The notes below the pieces were generated by a model, which was given only the letters and a program-made list of their open reading frames with translations, had not been told where the DNA came from and did no database searches. From positions 1 through 64,000 of the forward strand of contig CAJFTM010000004.1 of NCBI GenBank assembly GCA_904419945.1: a DNA stretch of 64,000 nucleotides. The letters are read 5' to 3'. A program made the translations under genes and the position numbers. The stretch comes from an uncultured Clostridia bacterium (lineage in GTDB: Bacteria; Bacillota; Clostridia; Christensenellales; Borkfalkiaceae). Every line of letters begins with the position of its first letter. The stretch's first letter is position 1. This document shows, piece after piece, positions 8,514-16,452 of the stretch.

Positions 8514-8687
8514 TTACTCTTCCGGCTTGATCGCGCCGACAGGGCAACCTTCTTCGCACGCGCCGCAATCGATGCAAACGTCCGGATCGATCTGATACTG
8601 CGTATCACCCTGGGAGATCGCGCTCACCGGGCAGGTGTCTGCGCATGCGCCGCAGGAAATGCATTCCGAAGAAATTTTATGTGCCAT
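8514..8687 (-). CDS. 2[4Fe-4S] ferredoxin
   Basis: A 57-residue clostridial-type ferredoxin reading MAHKISSECISCGACADTCP and then DVCIDCGACEEGCPVGAI. The two CxxCxxCxxxCP motifs each supply ligands for one [4Fe-4S] cluster. It is a low-potential electron carrier for anaerobic metabolism, for example with pyruvate:ferredoxin oxidoreductase or hydrogenase. The start ATG at 8687 has CGGAGG upstream. Its transcript probably continues into the tRNA-Ala gene; only a weak GC hairpin (about 8468-8500) lies between. Confidence 0.95.
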   Translation of the reverse strand: MAHKISSECISCGACADTCPVSAISQGDTQYQIDPDVCIDCGACEEGCPVGAIKPEE

Positions 8688-8732
8688 TGCTTTTTACCTC
8701 CGATCGAATTATAACGTCCTACCGTTGCGAAT

Positions 8733-8761
8733 ATTATACCATAACTTTTCACTTTCGTAAA
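8733..8761 (-). promoter_or_regulatory. Sigma-A promoter of the ferredoxin/tRNA-Ala unit
   Basis: On the minus strand TTTACG, a 17-base spacer and a perfect TATAAT, about 45 bases upstream of the ferredoxin ATG. Confidence 0.8.
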
Positions 8762-8836
8762 GCCTTCGCCGGGGTGTTTTTGACGATTTTTTTACGGAAA
8801 AGCTGATTTTTTATGGCAGCTCGTATGAAAAACGGC

Positions 8837-9979
8837 TCACTCTTCGCCGCCGGAAGGCCGGCGCTCTTCGCGCGGCGGGCGCGCGGCATGTTCTTTCTGC
8901 TGCCTCTCGCCCGGCTGACCGTTCTGCCGCTCTCTGCGGCGATCCTTGCCCTTTCCGCGCTCCTTGGGCTGGCCTTTGCCCCCCTCCTTGCGCTGTGCAT
9001 TGGGCCGCTGTTCACCCGATTCGCGGCGGGGACTGCGATTGCCCTCCCGCCTCTTCTCTCTGCGCTCGCGCGGCGGGCGCACGCTCTCTTCGGGCGCGGG
9101 GCTTACGGCGCCTTCGCCCTCTTCAGCGGGGATCTCCTCGCTCTCATCCTCGGGACCCGGCTCCTCCTTTTTACTCTTGAATCGAACTTCCTCGACGGGA
9201 AAATCGCGGTAAACGAGGCTGCCGTCCTTTTCGATCTTGACGCGGACGACCATTTTGAGCATATTATCGGAAACGACGGTGCCGCGGCCTTCGGGCGTCA
9301 TCACCTCCGAACCGACCTTCGGCATTTTTTTGAATGCCTCGGCGTAATAATCGTTTTCATAGCTGAGGCAGCACATCAGCCGGCCGCACAGGCCGCTGAT
9401 CTTGCCGGGATTGAGGGAAAGCCCCTGCACCTTCGCCATTTTAATGGAGACTTTGCGGAACTCGGGCATGGCGCCCGCACAGCAGCACTCCCGCCCGCAG
9501 GGGCCGAAGCCGCCCAAAAGGCGGGTCTCGTCGCGGATGCCGACCTGCCGCAACTCAATGCGGATGCGGAAGGTGCCCGCCAGATCCTTGACCAGCTCGC
9601 GGAAATCGACGCGCCCTTCCGCCGAAAAATAGAAGATGACTTTATTGCCGTCAAAAGCGAATTCGCAGTCGATCAGCTTCATTTTCAGGCCGTGCTTTTC
9701 GATCTTTTCCTGCGCAATCTTCATCGCCTGCGGCTTGCGCTCGAGATTGCGGCGCACCTGCTCGCGGTCACGGTCGGTCGCGATGCGCAGGATGGGCTTG
9801 AGCGGCTGCACCACTTCCGATTCGTCTACCTCCTTCGGCAGGAAGGCGACGTAGGCGAACTCGGTGCTCTTGCTCGTTTCGACGACGACCTGCATCCCCT
9901 CTTCGTATGTTTCGTTTTCGTTGGGGGCAAAGTAATAGACCTTGCCGCCCTCTTTGAATCTGATTCCGATAACTTTCAT
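8837..9979 (-). CDS. ricT: RicT/YaaT-type PSP1-domain protein
   Basis: 380 residues. The first 260 or so match the PSP1/YaaT family: MKVIGIRFKEGGKVYYF at the start, then the Cys-rich signature GPCGRECCC and LCGRLMCCLSYEN. In Bacillus subtilis YaaT (RicT) forms an Fe-S complex with RicA and RicF that promotes RNase Y-dependent mRNA processing and development. The last 120 residues are a low-complexity, charged and Pro/Gly-rich tail. The start overlaps the holB stop by 4 bases (ATGA). Being the last gene of the greA-to-ricT cluster fits the holB-yaaT order in Bacillus. Confidence 0.9.
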   Translation of the reverse strand: MKVIGIRFKEGGKVYYFAPNENETYEEGMQVVVETSKSTEFAYVAFLPKEVDESEVVQPLKPILRIATDRDREQVRRNLERKPQAMKIAQEKIEKHGLKMKLIDCEFAFDGNKVIFYFSAEGRVDFRELVKDLAGTFRIRIELRQVGIRDETRLLGGFGPCGRECCCAGAMPEFRKVSIKMAKVQGLSLNPGKISGLCGRLMCCLSYENDYYAEAFKKMPKVGSEVMTPEGRGTVVSDNMLKMVVRVKIEKDGSLVYRDFPVEEVRFKSKKEEPGPEDESEEIPAEEGEGAVSPAPEESVRPPRERREKRREGNRSPRRESGEQRPNAQRKEGGKGQPKERGKGKDRRRERQNGQPGERQQKEHAARPPREERRPSGGEE

Positions 9980-10905
9980 CTTCCCTCCAGGATTCCGACG
10001 AACAGAGCCTGTAAGCTCATGGCCGCATTGGCATTGTTTTTGAGATTTTTTTCCGCTTCGGCAACTTGATCGAGCGCCCGGACGAGCGCTTCGGCCGAAT
10101 AGCGCTCCGCGGCGCGGCGGAGCAGCTCGCTCCCGCCCGAGAGGGAGAGCGCACCTTTGCCCAATTTTTCAAACAGGGCGTCGCGCAGCGCCAACCGCAG
10201 GAGAGGCAGGAACCGGCCGATCTCCTCTTTGGCTGCATACTGCCGCACCGCCTCGGGGATACCCGCCGGCGAGAGCGTCAGGAGGAAGCGCGCCGCTTCC
10301 TCTCCCGCGCCTGCGAGCGAACCGCCCTCTGCCAGCTCTTCCGCCCTGCCCAGTGCCCCGCCCGAAAGCGCGGCGATCTCGCGCGCGTCCGTGCGATGTG
10401 GATATTTGCGGCGGATGTGCTCGGCGATCTGTTCTTCGGGGAAGGCAAACAATTCCAGCCGGCGCGAGCGCGAGCGTACCGTGGGCAGAACGGGGAATTC
10501 GCTCGCCGCGCCCAGCAGAAAATAGACGTTGGCCGGCGGCTCTTCGAGCACTTTGAGCAGCTTGTTCTGCGCCGGCGCGAGCATCTCATGCACGCGGTCG
10601 AGCACAAACAGCTTGCGGTCGTTTTCAGCCGGCTTGATATAACAGTCCTCGAGCAGTTCCTTGACTTCGGCGACGCCCGCGCGCTCCCCTTCGGCCGGGA
10701 AGATGCGGCAGTCGACGTACTGTTCGGCGTCGATCAGGCGGTCGGCGCGCGCATCTGCGCGCAAAACGAGCTTTGCCAGTTGCTTGAGGAATGTGCGCAG
10801 GTTTTTCTCGTCCGGGCAGATGAGCAGATAGGCGTGGGCGAGGCGGCCGTTTGCCGCATCTGCCGCGATCATTTTATAGGGGAGGCTGCGCTGAAAGATC
10901 TCCAT
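9976..10905 (-). CDS. holB: DNA polymerase III, delta-prime subunit
   Basis: 309 residues, a clamp-loader AAA+ subunit. Visible family features are ANGRLAHAYLL near the N-terminus, MLAPAQNKLLKVLEEPP and VLPTVRSRSRRLEL (the SRC-like sensor region without Cys). The region where an ATPase would have a P-loop reads ICPDEKNLR and lacks GxxGxGK, as expected for the non-hydrolysing delta-prime. The N-terminal zinc module of DnaX-type proteins is absent. It sits 6 bases after tmk, as in the tmk-...-holB-yaaT cluster of Bacillus, but without yaaQ and yaaR. Confidence 0.85.
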   Translation of the reverse strand: MEIFQRSLPYKMIAADAANGRLAHAYLLICPDEKNLRTFLKQLAKLVLRADARADRLIDAEQYVDCRIFPAEGERAGVAEVKELLEDCYIKPAENDRKLFVLDRVHEMLAPAQNKLLKVLEEPPANVYFLLGAASEFPVLPTVRSRSRRLELFAFPEEQIAEHIRRKYPHRTDAREIAALSGGALGRAEELAEGGSLAGAGEEAARFLLTLSPAGIPEAVRQYAAKEEIGRFLPLLRLALRDALFEKLGKGALSLSGGSELLRRAAERYSAEALVRALDQVAEAEKNLKNNANAAMSLQALFVGILEGR

Positions 10906-10911
10906 GGCGGC

Positions 10912-11538
10912 CTACCCGATCAGCCCCCGCTCGCGCAGCAAGCGGGCGATCTTGTCCTTCGTTTCAAACTTGGTGCCCGAGCAGTCGACGCGGACGATGG
11001 TCTCCGGATATTCCTCCGTCAGGCGGCAGTACCCTTCGTACACGCGGCGGTGAAACTCTGCCCCCGCCTGTTCGATGCGGTCATCCCGATCGGCGCCGTG
11101 TTTGCGCTCGAAGGCGCGCGCGGGCGGAATATCCAAAAACAGCGCGATATCCGGCATAAAGTGCCCGATGGCATAGCTGTTGATTTCCTGCAAAAACTTG
11201 CGCGAAAGCCCCCTCCCATAGCCCTGATAGGCAAAGGAGGAAAAGAGATAGCGGTCGCACAGCACCGTTTTGCCCGCTTCCAGCGCGGGCGCGACGGTAT
11301 CCGCCAAATGCTGAACGCGCGCCGCTGCATACAGCAGCGCCTCGCATTCATCCGTCATGGCGGTGAACCGCCCGTCGAGGATGACTTTGCGGATCGCCTC
11401 GGAGATATCGCTGCCGCCCGGCTCGCGCGTGACGATATGCGGGATGTTCCGCTCGCCGAGATAGGCGGACAAAAAGCGGATCTGCGTGGATTTACCTGCC
11501 CCCTCGCAGCCTTCAAACGTAATAAATTTCCCTTTCAT
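10912..11538 (-). CDS. tmk: Thymidylate kinase
   Basis: 208 residues. It phosphorylates dTMP to dTDP. The P-loop is FEGCEGAGKST, the dTMP site is TREPGGSDISE, and DRYLFSSFAYQGYGRGL carries the DR(Y/H) motif. I start at the ATG at 11538, which gives the family N-terminus MKGKFITFEG; longer in-frame extension upstream is unrelated. This start overlaps the decarboxylase stop by 4 bases, typical of coupled genes here. Confidence 0.95.
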   Translation of the reverse strand: MKGKFITFEGCEGAGKSTQIRFLSAYLGERNIPHIVTREPGGSDISEAIRKVILDGRFTAMTDECEALLYAAARVQHLADTVAPALEAGKTVLCDRYLFSSFAYQGYGRGLSRKFLQEINSYAIGHFMPDIALFLDIPPARAFERKHGADRDDRIEQAGAEFHRRVYEGYCRLTEEYPETIVRVDCSGTKFETKDKIARLLRERGLIG

Positions 11539-12899
11539 GCCTGCTCCCGAAGGACGGCCACTTTGCCGCCTTCCGTACCGAATGTATGCGACGCCCTCTC
11601 GAGGGCGCGCGCTGCGCCTTCTGAAATGCGCTCTCCCGCCAGCGCCACAGGGTAACAGGGAGGCGTGACGCCCGCATTGCGCGCGCACACCCGCCCGACC
11701 GAATGTGCAAACGGGACCCACTCGAAGGGGGCGCGCAGCGCCTCCGCATAGCCGACGGCGCGCTCGGTACAGGCGACGGGCCCGGCGGGCAGCGCCGCAC
11801 TGCGGGGCAGGCGCTCTTCCAACTTTGCCATCCGCTTTGCCAGCCGCGGCAGCGCGCCGCGCGGCGTGAACGGAGAATTATAAAACAGCAGGTGCCGGTC
11901 CGTTTCCAGCTCGGCATAGATCCCCTTTGCCCGCAGCGCCGCGGCCATCTCGTGCGGATACAGCCCCGCCGTGCCGAGATCGGGCGCAAGGACGAGCGTT
12001 TCGGACGGGAAGCAGGCGATGCCCGCGTTGAGCAGCCTTTCCCTTGCCGCCGCGAGATCCGCCCGCACGCGCGCGCAATAGGCAGCTCCCCGCTCCGCCA
12101 TCAGCTTGACGCCGTATTCGACGGACGCCATGACCGGATAGGAGGGGCTGGTCGTGCGGAAGAGATCGAGCCCCTCGCGCACATATACGTGCAGGCGCCT
12201 GTCCCGCCCGCACAGCAGCGCACCCTGCGTGAGGGTAGCCATCGTCTTGTGCGAACCGTCCACCCACAGGTCCGCATATTTGCCCGCGTACCGATCCGAA
12301 GCGGCCGCATCAAACCGCAAAAAGGCACCGTGTGCGCCGTCTACGAGCAGCAGCGCCCCGCGCGCATCGCACGCGCGGCGCAGGGCAGGAAGGTCTGCAC
12401 AGGCGCCGAAATAATCGGGAGAGGTGACAAACACCGCCGCGCCCGGCTCCCTGCCGAGCGCCTCTTCCGCTTGTTTTGCCGAAGGGGGGACAAATACGCC
12501 GCCGCGCGCCGGATTTTCCAGCGGAACGGGGCGGAGTCCGAGCACCGCACAGGCGCTGTACGCGCTTTTATGCGCGTTGCGCGGGAGGATGACCTCGCGC
12601 GCTCCTGCGGCGCGCGCCGCATACAGCATCGCCCAGACGCCCACAGAAGATCCGTCCGTCAGGATCTCGGCAAACGCCGCGCCGAGCAGCTCGGCAATAT
12701 CCTCCTGCGCCCGCCCGATGACGCCGGACCCATCCTCCAAACAGCCGGAAAAGGGCAGCTCGGTGATATCGCAGCGCGCGCCCGCGGAAAGGGCGCGGCA
12801 ACTCCCCTTGTGCCCCGGCATATGGAAGCGCGTCGAGGGACCGGAGCGGTACGCGCGCAGCGCACCGTAAATATGCAGTTTTCGGCGCAGGCGGATCAT
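11535..12899 (-). CDS. Orn/Lys/Arg decarboxylase family PLP enzyme (YaaO/SpeA-like)
   Basis: 454 residues with the aspartate-aminotransferase-like decarboxylase fold. The N-terminal FHMPGHKG motif, LTDGSSVG, VDGAHGAFL (PLP ring stacking/Asp) and DGSHKTM (Schiff-base lysine) are all present. The protein is the short form (about 450-490 residues) found next to tmk in many Bacillota, annotated YaaO in Bacillus; its substrate is usually taken as lysine or arginine, but this is not certain. It lies 21 bases after greA and overlaps tmk by 4, so it belongs to that transcription unit. No clear Shine-Dalgarno is visible before ATG 12899. Confidence 0.85.
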   Translation of the reverse strand: MIRLRRKLHIYGALRAYRSGPSTRFHMPGHKGSCRALSAGARCDITELPFSGCLEDGSGVIGRAQEDIAELLGAAFAEILTDGSSVGVWAMLYAARAAGAREVILPRNAHKSAYSACAVLGLRPVPLENPARGGVFVPPSAKQAEEALGREPGAAVFVTSPDYFGACADLPALRRACDARGALLLVDGAHGAFLRFDAAASDRYAGKYADLWVDGSHKTMATLTQGALLCGRDRRLHVYVREGLDLFRTTSPSYPVMASVEYGVKLMAERGAAYCARVRADLAAARERLLNAGIACFPSETLVLAPDLGTAGLYPHEMAAALRAKGIYAELETDRHLLFYNSPFTPRGALPRLAKRMAKLEERLPRSAALPAGPVACTERAVGYAEALRAPFEWVPFAHSVGRVCARNAGVTPPCYPVALAGERISEGAARALERASHTFGTEGGKVAVLREQA

Positions 12900-12920
12900 C
12901 TTTTGTGGCAGCCGCTGTCT

Positions 12921-13391
12921 TTAGCGGATCTCCTTGATCTCGACCTCGTAATCGAAGCCGTTGGGCGCGTGGACGGTGACCCTGTCGCCGCAGCGCGCAC
13001 CGACCAGCGCCGACCCGAAGGGGGAATCGATGCTGACGATGTTCTTGTCGGGATCTGCCTCCGTAGAGCCCATGATCTTATAGGTGACCGTCTCCTCGAG
13101 GTCGTAATCGTACACGGTGACGGTATTGCCGAAATGCACCTTGGAGTTATCCGTGCTTTCGGCCATGATCTTCGCATTTTTGATCTTATTTTCCAGCTCG
13201 CGGATCTCGCTCTCGTTGAGCGCTTCCTCGTTTTTGGCCGCATCGTACTCGGCGTTTTCGGACAGGTCGCCGAAGCCGCGCGCGACTTTGATCCGCTCGG
13301 TGATCTCCTTTTTCTTTTCCGTCTGCAGGTACTTGAGGCGTTCCTTTGCCTCGTCGTAGCCTTCCTGCGTCATGATGAATTCTTCCGCCAT
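12921..13391 (-). CDS. greA: Transcription elongation factor GreA
   Basis: 156 residues, full length. The N-terminal coiled coil carries the acidic tip GDLSENAEYDAAKNE, which enters the RNA polymerase secondary channel and triggers cleavage of backtracked RNA. The C-terminal FKBP-like domain reads SPFGSALVGARCGDRV. It is the first gene of the minus-strand cluster greA-decarboxylase-tmk-holB-ricT and has its own strong promoter and a structured leader. Confidence 0.96.
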   Translation of the reverse strand: MAEEFIMTQEGYDEAKERLKYLQTEKKKEITERIKVARGFGDLSENAEYDAAKNEEALNESEIRELENKIKNAKIMAESTDNSKVHFGNTVTVYDYDLEETVTYKIMGSTEADPDKNIVSIDSPFGSALVGARCGDRVTVHAPNGFDYEVEIKEIR

Positions 13392-13494
13392 TTTACAACA
13401 CCTCTTTGAAAAATTTTTCGATATTCTCGCCCGTCAAAATATGCAAAAGGGGGACAGTGATTCCGCATCGTCTGCGGAATCACTGCCCGTATCT
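13392..13494 (-). promoter_or_regulatory. greA leader with 5'-terminal hairpin (possible attenuator)
   Basis: The predicted transcript starts near 13494. Almost at its first base it folds a strong hairpin: arms 13488-13473 and 13467-13451 match except for one bulge, with a GACG-type loop, followed by CCTTTTGCATATTTTG. The hairpin plus U-rich tail could terminate or pause some transcripts and release a short RNA of 50-60 nt. In E. coli the greA leader does this (GraL RNAs), but that sequence is unrelated. Confidence 0.65.
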
Positions 13495-13500
13495 TTCTTT

Positions 13501-13529
13501 ATTATACCGCACGCGCGCGGAAATGTCAA
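13501..13529 (-). promoter_or_regulatory. Consensus sigma-A promoter of greA
   Basis: On the minus strand a perfect TTGACA, a 17-base spacer and a perfect TATAAT. Confidence 0.9.
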
Positions 13530-13603
13530 GCCATAATCCGCTCCCCTCCCGCGCCCGGCGCGATTTACAGGCAACTTATGCCCTTTTCCCGGCAACAGGG
13601 GCG

Positions 13604-14776
13604 TCAGTTTTGGAGCGTTTTGACATAGCGGGCGATGCGCTTGGTCGCTTCGTCCAGACTGCTCATGCCCGTCGCGTACGAGCAGCGCACGTGGAACTTG
13701 CCTGCCTCGCCGAAGGCGTCCCCCGGGACGGCCGCAACTTTTTCTGCCCGCAGCAGCCCGTTGGCGAACTCTTCGCCCGTGACGCCCAATCCCTCCACCG
13801 AGGGGTATGCATAAAAGGCGCCGCGCGGCTCGAAGCAGGGCATGCCGTTCTGGTTGAAAAAGTCGACCATGAAGCGGCGGCGCTTGTCGTATTCGGCACG
13901 CATCTGCTCGACAGCGGCGAAATGATCGGAAAACCCGTCGTCCAGCGCGGCGATGGCGGCGTACTGCGAGGCACCCGGCGCGCACAGCAGCGTGTACTGG
14001 TGGATCTTGAGCATGGCGGCGTCCACCTCGGGCGGCGCACAGACAAAGCCGATGCGCCAGCCGGTCATGGCAAACGCCTTGGAAAACCCGTTGATGACCA
14101 CCGTGCGCTCGCGCAGCCCGGGCAAAGACGCGACCGAGACGTGACTCCCGCCGTAGGTCAGCTCGGCATAAATTTCGTCGGAAATGACGAGCAGATCGTA
14201 CTTTTCGATGAGGGGGACGAGCGCCTCCAGCTGCGCCTTCGTCATGATGCCGCCCGTCGGATTGTTGGGGTACGGGAGCAGCAATGCCTTGGTGCGGGGA
14301 GTGATCTTGGCCTCCATCGCCTCGGGCGTGAGGATAAATCCGTTCTCTTTGACGCAGGGAACGGTAACGGGCGTGCCGCCCGCCAGCTGCACGCAGGGTA
14401 CGTAGGAAACGTAGCCGGGATCTGGGATCAGGATCTCGTCCCCCGCCTCGCAGACGGCGCGCATGACGAGGTCGATGCCCTCGCTCGCGCCGACGGTGAC
14501 GATGATGTGTTCGGGCGGGTAGGCGGCGCCGAAGCGCTCCTCCATGTAGCGGGCGATGCGCTCGCGCAGGGCGGGCAGGCCGCGGTTGCCCGTGTATTGC
14601 GTATAGCCGCGCCGGATGCTGCGGATGCCCGCTTCGCGGATCTGCCAGGGAGTGACGAAGTCCGGCTCGCCCACGCCGAGGGAGATCGCATCCTTCATTT
14701 CGGAAACGATGTCGAAAAATTTACGGATGCCGCTGGGCTTGAGGTCCCCCGCGCGGCTGTTGACGAAGTTCCTCAT
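13604..14776 (-). CDS. Class I aminotransferase (PatA/AspC-like)
   Basis: 390 residues, fold-type I PLP enzyme. It has ISLGVGEPDF near the N-terminus, PNNPTGG, ISDEIYAELTY and the PLP lysine in SKAFAMTGWR. The C-terminal RCSYAT..SLDEA segment carries the substrate carboxylate arginine. The family includes aspartate, aromatic and N-acetyl-diaminopimelate/PatA aminotransferases; the exact substrate cannot be assigned. The start overlaps the Lrp-type regulator by 4 bases, a pairing very common in Bacillota, so the regulator probably responds to an amino acid linked to this enzyme. Confidence 0.88.
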   Translation of the reverse strand: MRNFVNSRAGDLKPSGIRKFFDIVSEMKDAISLGVGEPDFVTPWQIREAGIRSIRRGYTQYTGNRGLPALRERIARYMEERFGAAYPPEHIIVTVGASEGIDLVMRAVCEAGDEILIPDPGYVSYVPCVQLAGGTPVTVPCVKENGFILTPEAMEAKITPRTKALLLPYPNNPTGGIMTKAQLEALVPLIEKYDLLVISDEIYAELTYGGSHVSVASLPGLRERTVVINGFSKAFAMTGWRIGFVCAPPEVDAAMLKIHQYTLLCAPGASQYAAIAALDDGFSDHFAAVEQMRAEYDKRRRFMVDFFNQNGMPCFEPRGAFYAYPSVEGLGVTGEEFANGLLRAEKVAAVPGDAFGEAGKFHVRCSYATGMSSLDEATKRIARYVKTLQN

Positions 14777-15267
14777 GCGTGTACCGATATCCGCAGGCGG
14801 TTATCGTCCTCCCGGTCGGTGATGACCCCCTCGATCTTATATTTTTTGAGAATAAAGTGCGTGGAAGTCGAGAGCACGTCGTCCAATGTAGACAGCCGCT
14901 CGGAGACGAAGCGCGCGACCTCGCGCAGCGTCTTGCCCTCGATAAATACGGCGAGGTCATACCCGCCGCTCATCAGATAGCAGCTTTTGACCTCGTCGAA
15001 GCGGTAGATCTCTTCGGCGATCGCATCGAAGCCGTTGGATTTTTGGGGCGAGACCTTGACCTCGATCAGCGCCTGCACGACCTCGTCGGCGAGGCGTTCG
15101 CCGTTGACGATGGCGGTATATTTGACGATGACCCCCTCGCGCTCCATCTCTTCGATCGCGGCGGTCACGTCCGCTTCCGAGCGATCGAGCATGACGGCGA
15201 TCTTGGCGGGTGTATAGCGGCAGTCCTCCTCGAGGATGCGCAGGATCTCCGTATTGAGCTGATTCAT
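14773..15267 (-). CDS. Lrp/AsnC family transcriptional regulator
   Basis: 164 residues. The N-terminal winged helix-turn-helix (MNQLNTEILRILEEDCRYTP) is followed by a RAM ligand-binding domain (VQALIEVKV, LMSGGYDLAVFIEG). Lrp-family proteins form octamers that sense amino acids. It is first in a two-gene unit with the aminotransferase and likely regulates it and itself. The start ATG at 15267 has AAAAGGAGA upstream. Confidence 0.92.
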   Translation of the reverse strand: MNQLNTEILRILEEDCRYTPAKIAVMLDRSEADVTAAIEEMEREGVIVKYTAIVNGERLADEVVQALIEVKVSPQKSNGFDAIAEEIYRFDEVKSCYLMSGGYDLAVFIEGKTLREVARFVSERLSTLDDVLSTSTHFILKKYKIEGVITDREDDNRLRISVHA

Positions 15268-15326
15268 TCCTGTCTCCTTTTCCGCAAGGATCTGCCAAGG
15301 AGCGAAGACCCTCGCCTTTTTCTATA

Positions 15327-15355
15327 AGTATATATTTTTATGACCTTTCTGTCAA
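15327..15355 (-). promoter_or_regulatory. Sigma-A promoter of the Lrp/aminotransferase unit
   Basis: On the minus strand a perfect TTGACA, a 17-base spacer, TATACT. It is back to back with the plus-strand promoter at 15362-15390, so a regulator bound in the AT-rich gap could affect both. Confidence 0.8.
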
Positions 15356-15361
15356 TTATAT

Positions 15362-15390
15362 TTTACTTTTTGCGAAATTTTCGGTATACT
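15362..15390 (+). promoter_or_regulatory. Promoter of the small unknown gene
   Basis: TTTACT, a 17-base spacer, TATACT, about 40 bases upstream of the ATG at 15431. Confidence 0.65.
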
Positions 15391-15430
15391 CTAAGCAAAG
15401 GGCGCCGCAGCCGCGGCGCAGGGAGGCAAT

Positions 15431-15691
15431 ATGTTCCGCATTTGGGCCAAGACCATCAAAGACGGAAAGATCGTGCGGCAGTTCACCTATGAAAACGAGG
15501 AAAAACTGACATGGTCGCACTTTTTGAATTACCTGTTCGACATCTGCCGCGAGCTGGACGAGCCGACGCCCGTGCTTTTAAAGACGCACATCCTCAACTT
15601 CGGCAAGTTCAACCATGTTCGCTTTTATCCGCGCGACTTCGTTGAGCCGGTGGACTTCGACTATCTGCTCTTAGAAAACCTCGTGCTCTGA
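15431..15691 (+). CDS. Small conserved-looking protein of unknown function
   Basis: 86 residues, MFRIWAKTIKDGKIVRQFTY at the start, with no signal peptide and no membrane segment. The composition is balanced and aromatic-rich (FNHVRFYPRDFVEPVDFDY), as in a folded cytoplasmic protein. It has its own promoter, a GGGAGG ribosome site and its own terminator, so I regard it as a real gene. I do not recognise the family and assign no function. The divergent Lrp gene shares the promoter region. Confidence 0.8.
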   Translation: MFRIWAKTIKDGKIVRQFTYENEEKLTWSHFLNYLFDICRELDEPTPVLLKTHILNFGKFNHVRFYPRDFVEPVDFDYLLLENLVL

Positions 15692-15720
15692 CCCCCTCCC
15701 CCGGCGGAGGGGATATTTTT
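15692..15720 (+). terminator. Terminator of the small unknown gene
   Basis: Stem CCCCTCC / GGAGGGG with a 6-base loop, then ATATTTTT. It begins right after the stop codon. Confidence 0.8.
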
Positions 15721-15749
15721 GCCGCGCGGCCGAAACAGGGGCAAAACAC

Positions 15750-15778
15750 TTGACCGCCGCGCCGTTTTCTGCTAAGAT
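15750..15778 (+). promoter_or_regulatory. Sigma-A promoter of queT
   Basis: TTGACC, a 17-base spacer, TAAGAT. The predicted start near 15785 puts the queT leader hairpin at the very 5' end of the RNA. Confidence 0.75.
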
Positions 15779-15785
15779 AGCCTAC

Positions 15786-15828
15786 GGTAGGTTTTCGGAA
15801 AACACTACCTAAAAACAACCGAGGTAAC
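15786..15828 (+). promoter_or_regulatory. Candidate preQ1-type riboswitch in the queT leader
   Basis: The RNA begins with a 5-bp stem GGTAG/CTACC (15786-15790 with 15805-15809) enclosing a 14-base loop. An A-rich tail TAAAAACAA and CCGAGG follow. The loop UCGG can pair with the tail CCGA (15819-15822), giving an H-type pseudoknot that would tie up the GAGG ribosome site 7 bases before the ATG. Size, order (stem, A-rich tail, pseudoknot at the ribosome site) and the downstream QueT gene fit a preQ1-I-like translational switch. The loop and tail do not match the classic CUA consensus, so this is a candidate only. Confidence 0.5.
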
Positions 15829-15834
15829 TGAATA

Positions 15835-16389
15835 ATGAAAAGATTCCCCACCAAGCAGCTGTGCAGGGCCGGCATCATCGCCGCACTGTACGTCGCACTC
15901 ACCATCCCGCTCGGCAGTTTTGCCTTCGGCTCGATCGGGTTCCAGATCCGCCCTGCGGAAGCGCTGACCGTTCTCCCCCTGTTTTATGTGGAGACCATCC
16001 CCGCTCTGTACGTCGGCTGCCTGATCGCCAATCTCGTGACCGGCACCCTGTGGGACGTCGGACTGGGCAGTTTGGCCTCACTCGTCGCCGCCGCCCTCAC
16101 CTTTGCGACGGGGAAATTACTCAAAAACAGCGGATGGAGCCCCGTTGTCGGCGGCATTTTCCCCGTATTGGTCAACGCCTTTGTCATTCCGCTCGTACTG
16201 ATATGGAGCGGCGCCGCCTATGCGGGCTACTGGTTCATGTTCGCATCCCTGCTGGTGACGCAGGCGGTTTGGGTATACGCACTGGGGATCCCCCTCTACT
16301 ATGCCGTCCGCGCCCTGCGCGCCAAGGGCGTTTCCGCCTTCTGTGACAACCGCACCGGAGAGCCGCTGGAAGCGGCCTCCAAAAACTGA
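15835..16389 (+). CDS. queT: QueT, queuosine precursor (energy-coupling factor S component-like) transporter
   Basis: 184 residues with about five hydrophobic segments. The N-terminus LCRAGIIAALYVALTIPLG and the conserved IGFQIRPAEALTVLP with later LIANLVTGTLWDVGLGSLAS are typical of the QueT family. These proteins act as substrate-binding S components that take up preQ1 or related queuosine precursors. No ECF ATPase genes lie nearby, which is normal for shared-module S components. The start ATG at 15835 follows GAGG. The structured leader suggests regulation by the precursor. Confidence 0.9.
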   Translation: MKRFPTKQLCRAGIIAALYVALTIPLGSFAFGSIGFQIRPAEALTVLPLFYVETIPALYVGCLIANLVTGTLWDVGLGSLASLVAAALTFATGKLLKNSGWSPVVGGIFPVLVNAFVIPLVLIWSGAAYAGYWFMFASLLVTQAVWVYALGIPLYYAVRALRAKGVSAFCDNRTGEPLEAASKN

Positions 16390-16400
16390 AGACCGAACAC

Positions 16401-16433
16401 ATTCCGCGCGGTTCCGACGCGCGGATTTTTTTT
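16401..16433 (+). terminator. Terminator of queT
   Basis: Stem CCGCGCG / CGCGCGG with a 7-base loop, then ATTTTTTTT. Confidence 0.88.
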
Positions 16434-16452
16434 GCCCCTGCGGCGGAAATGA

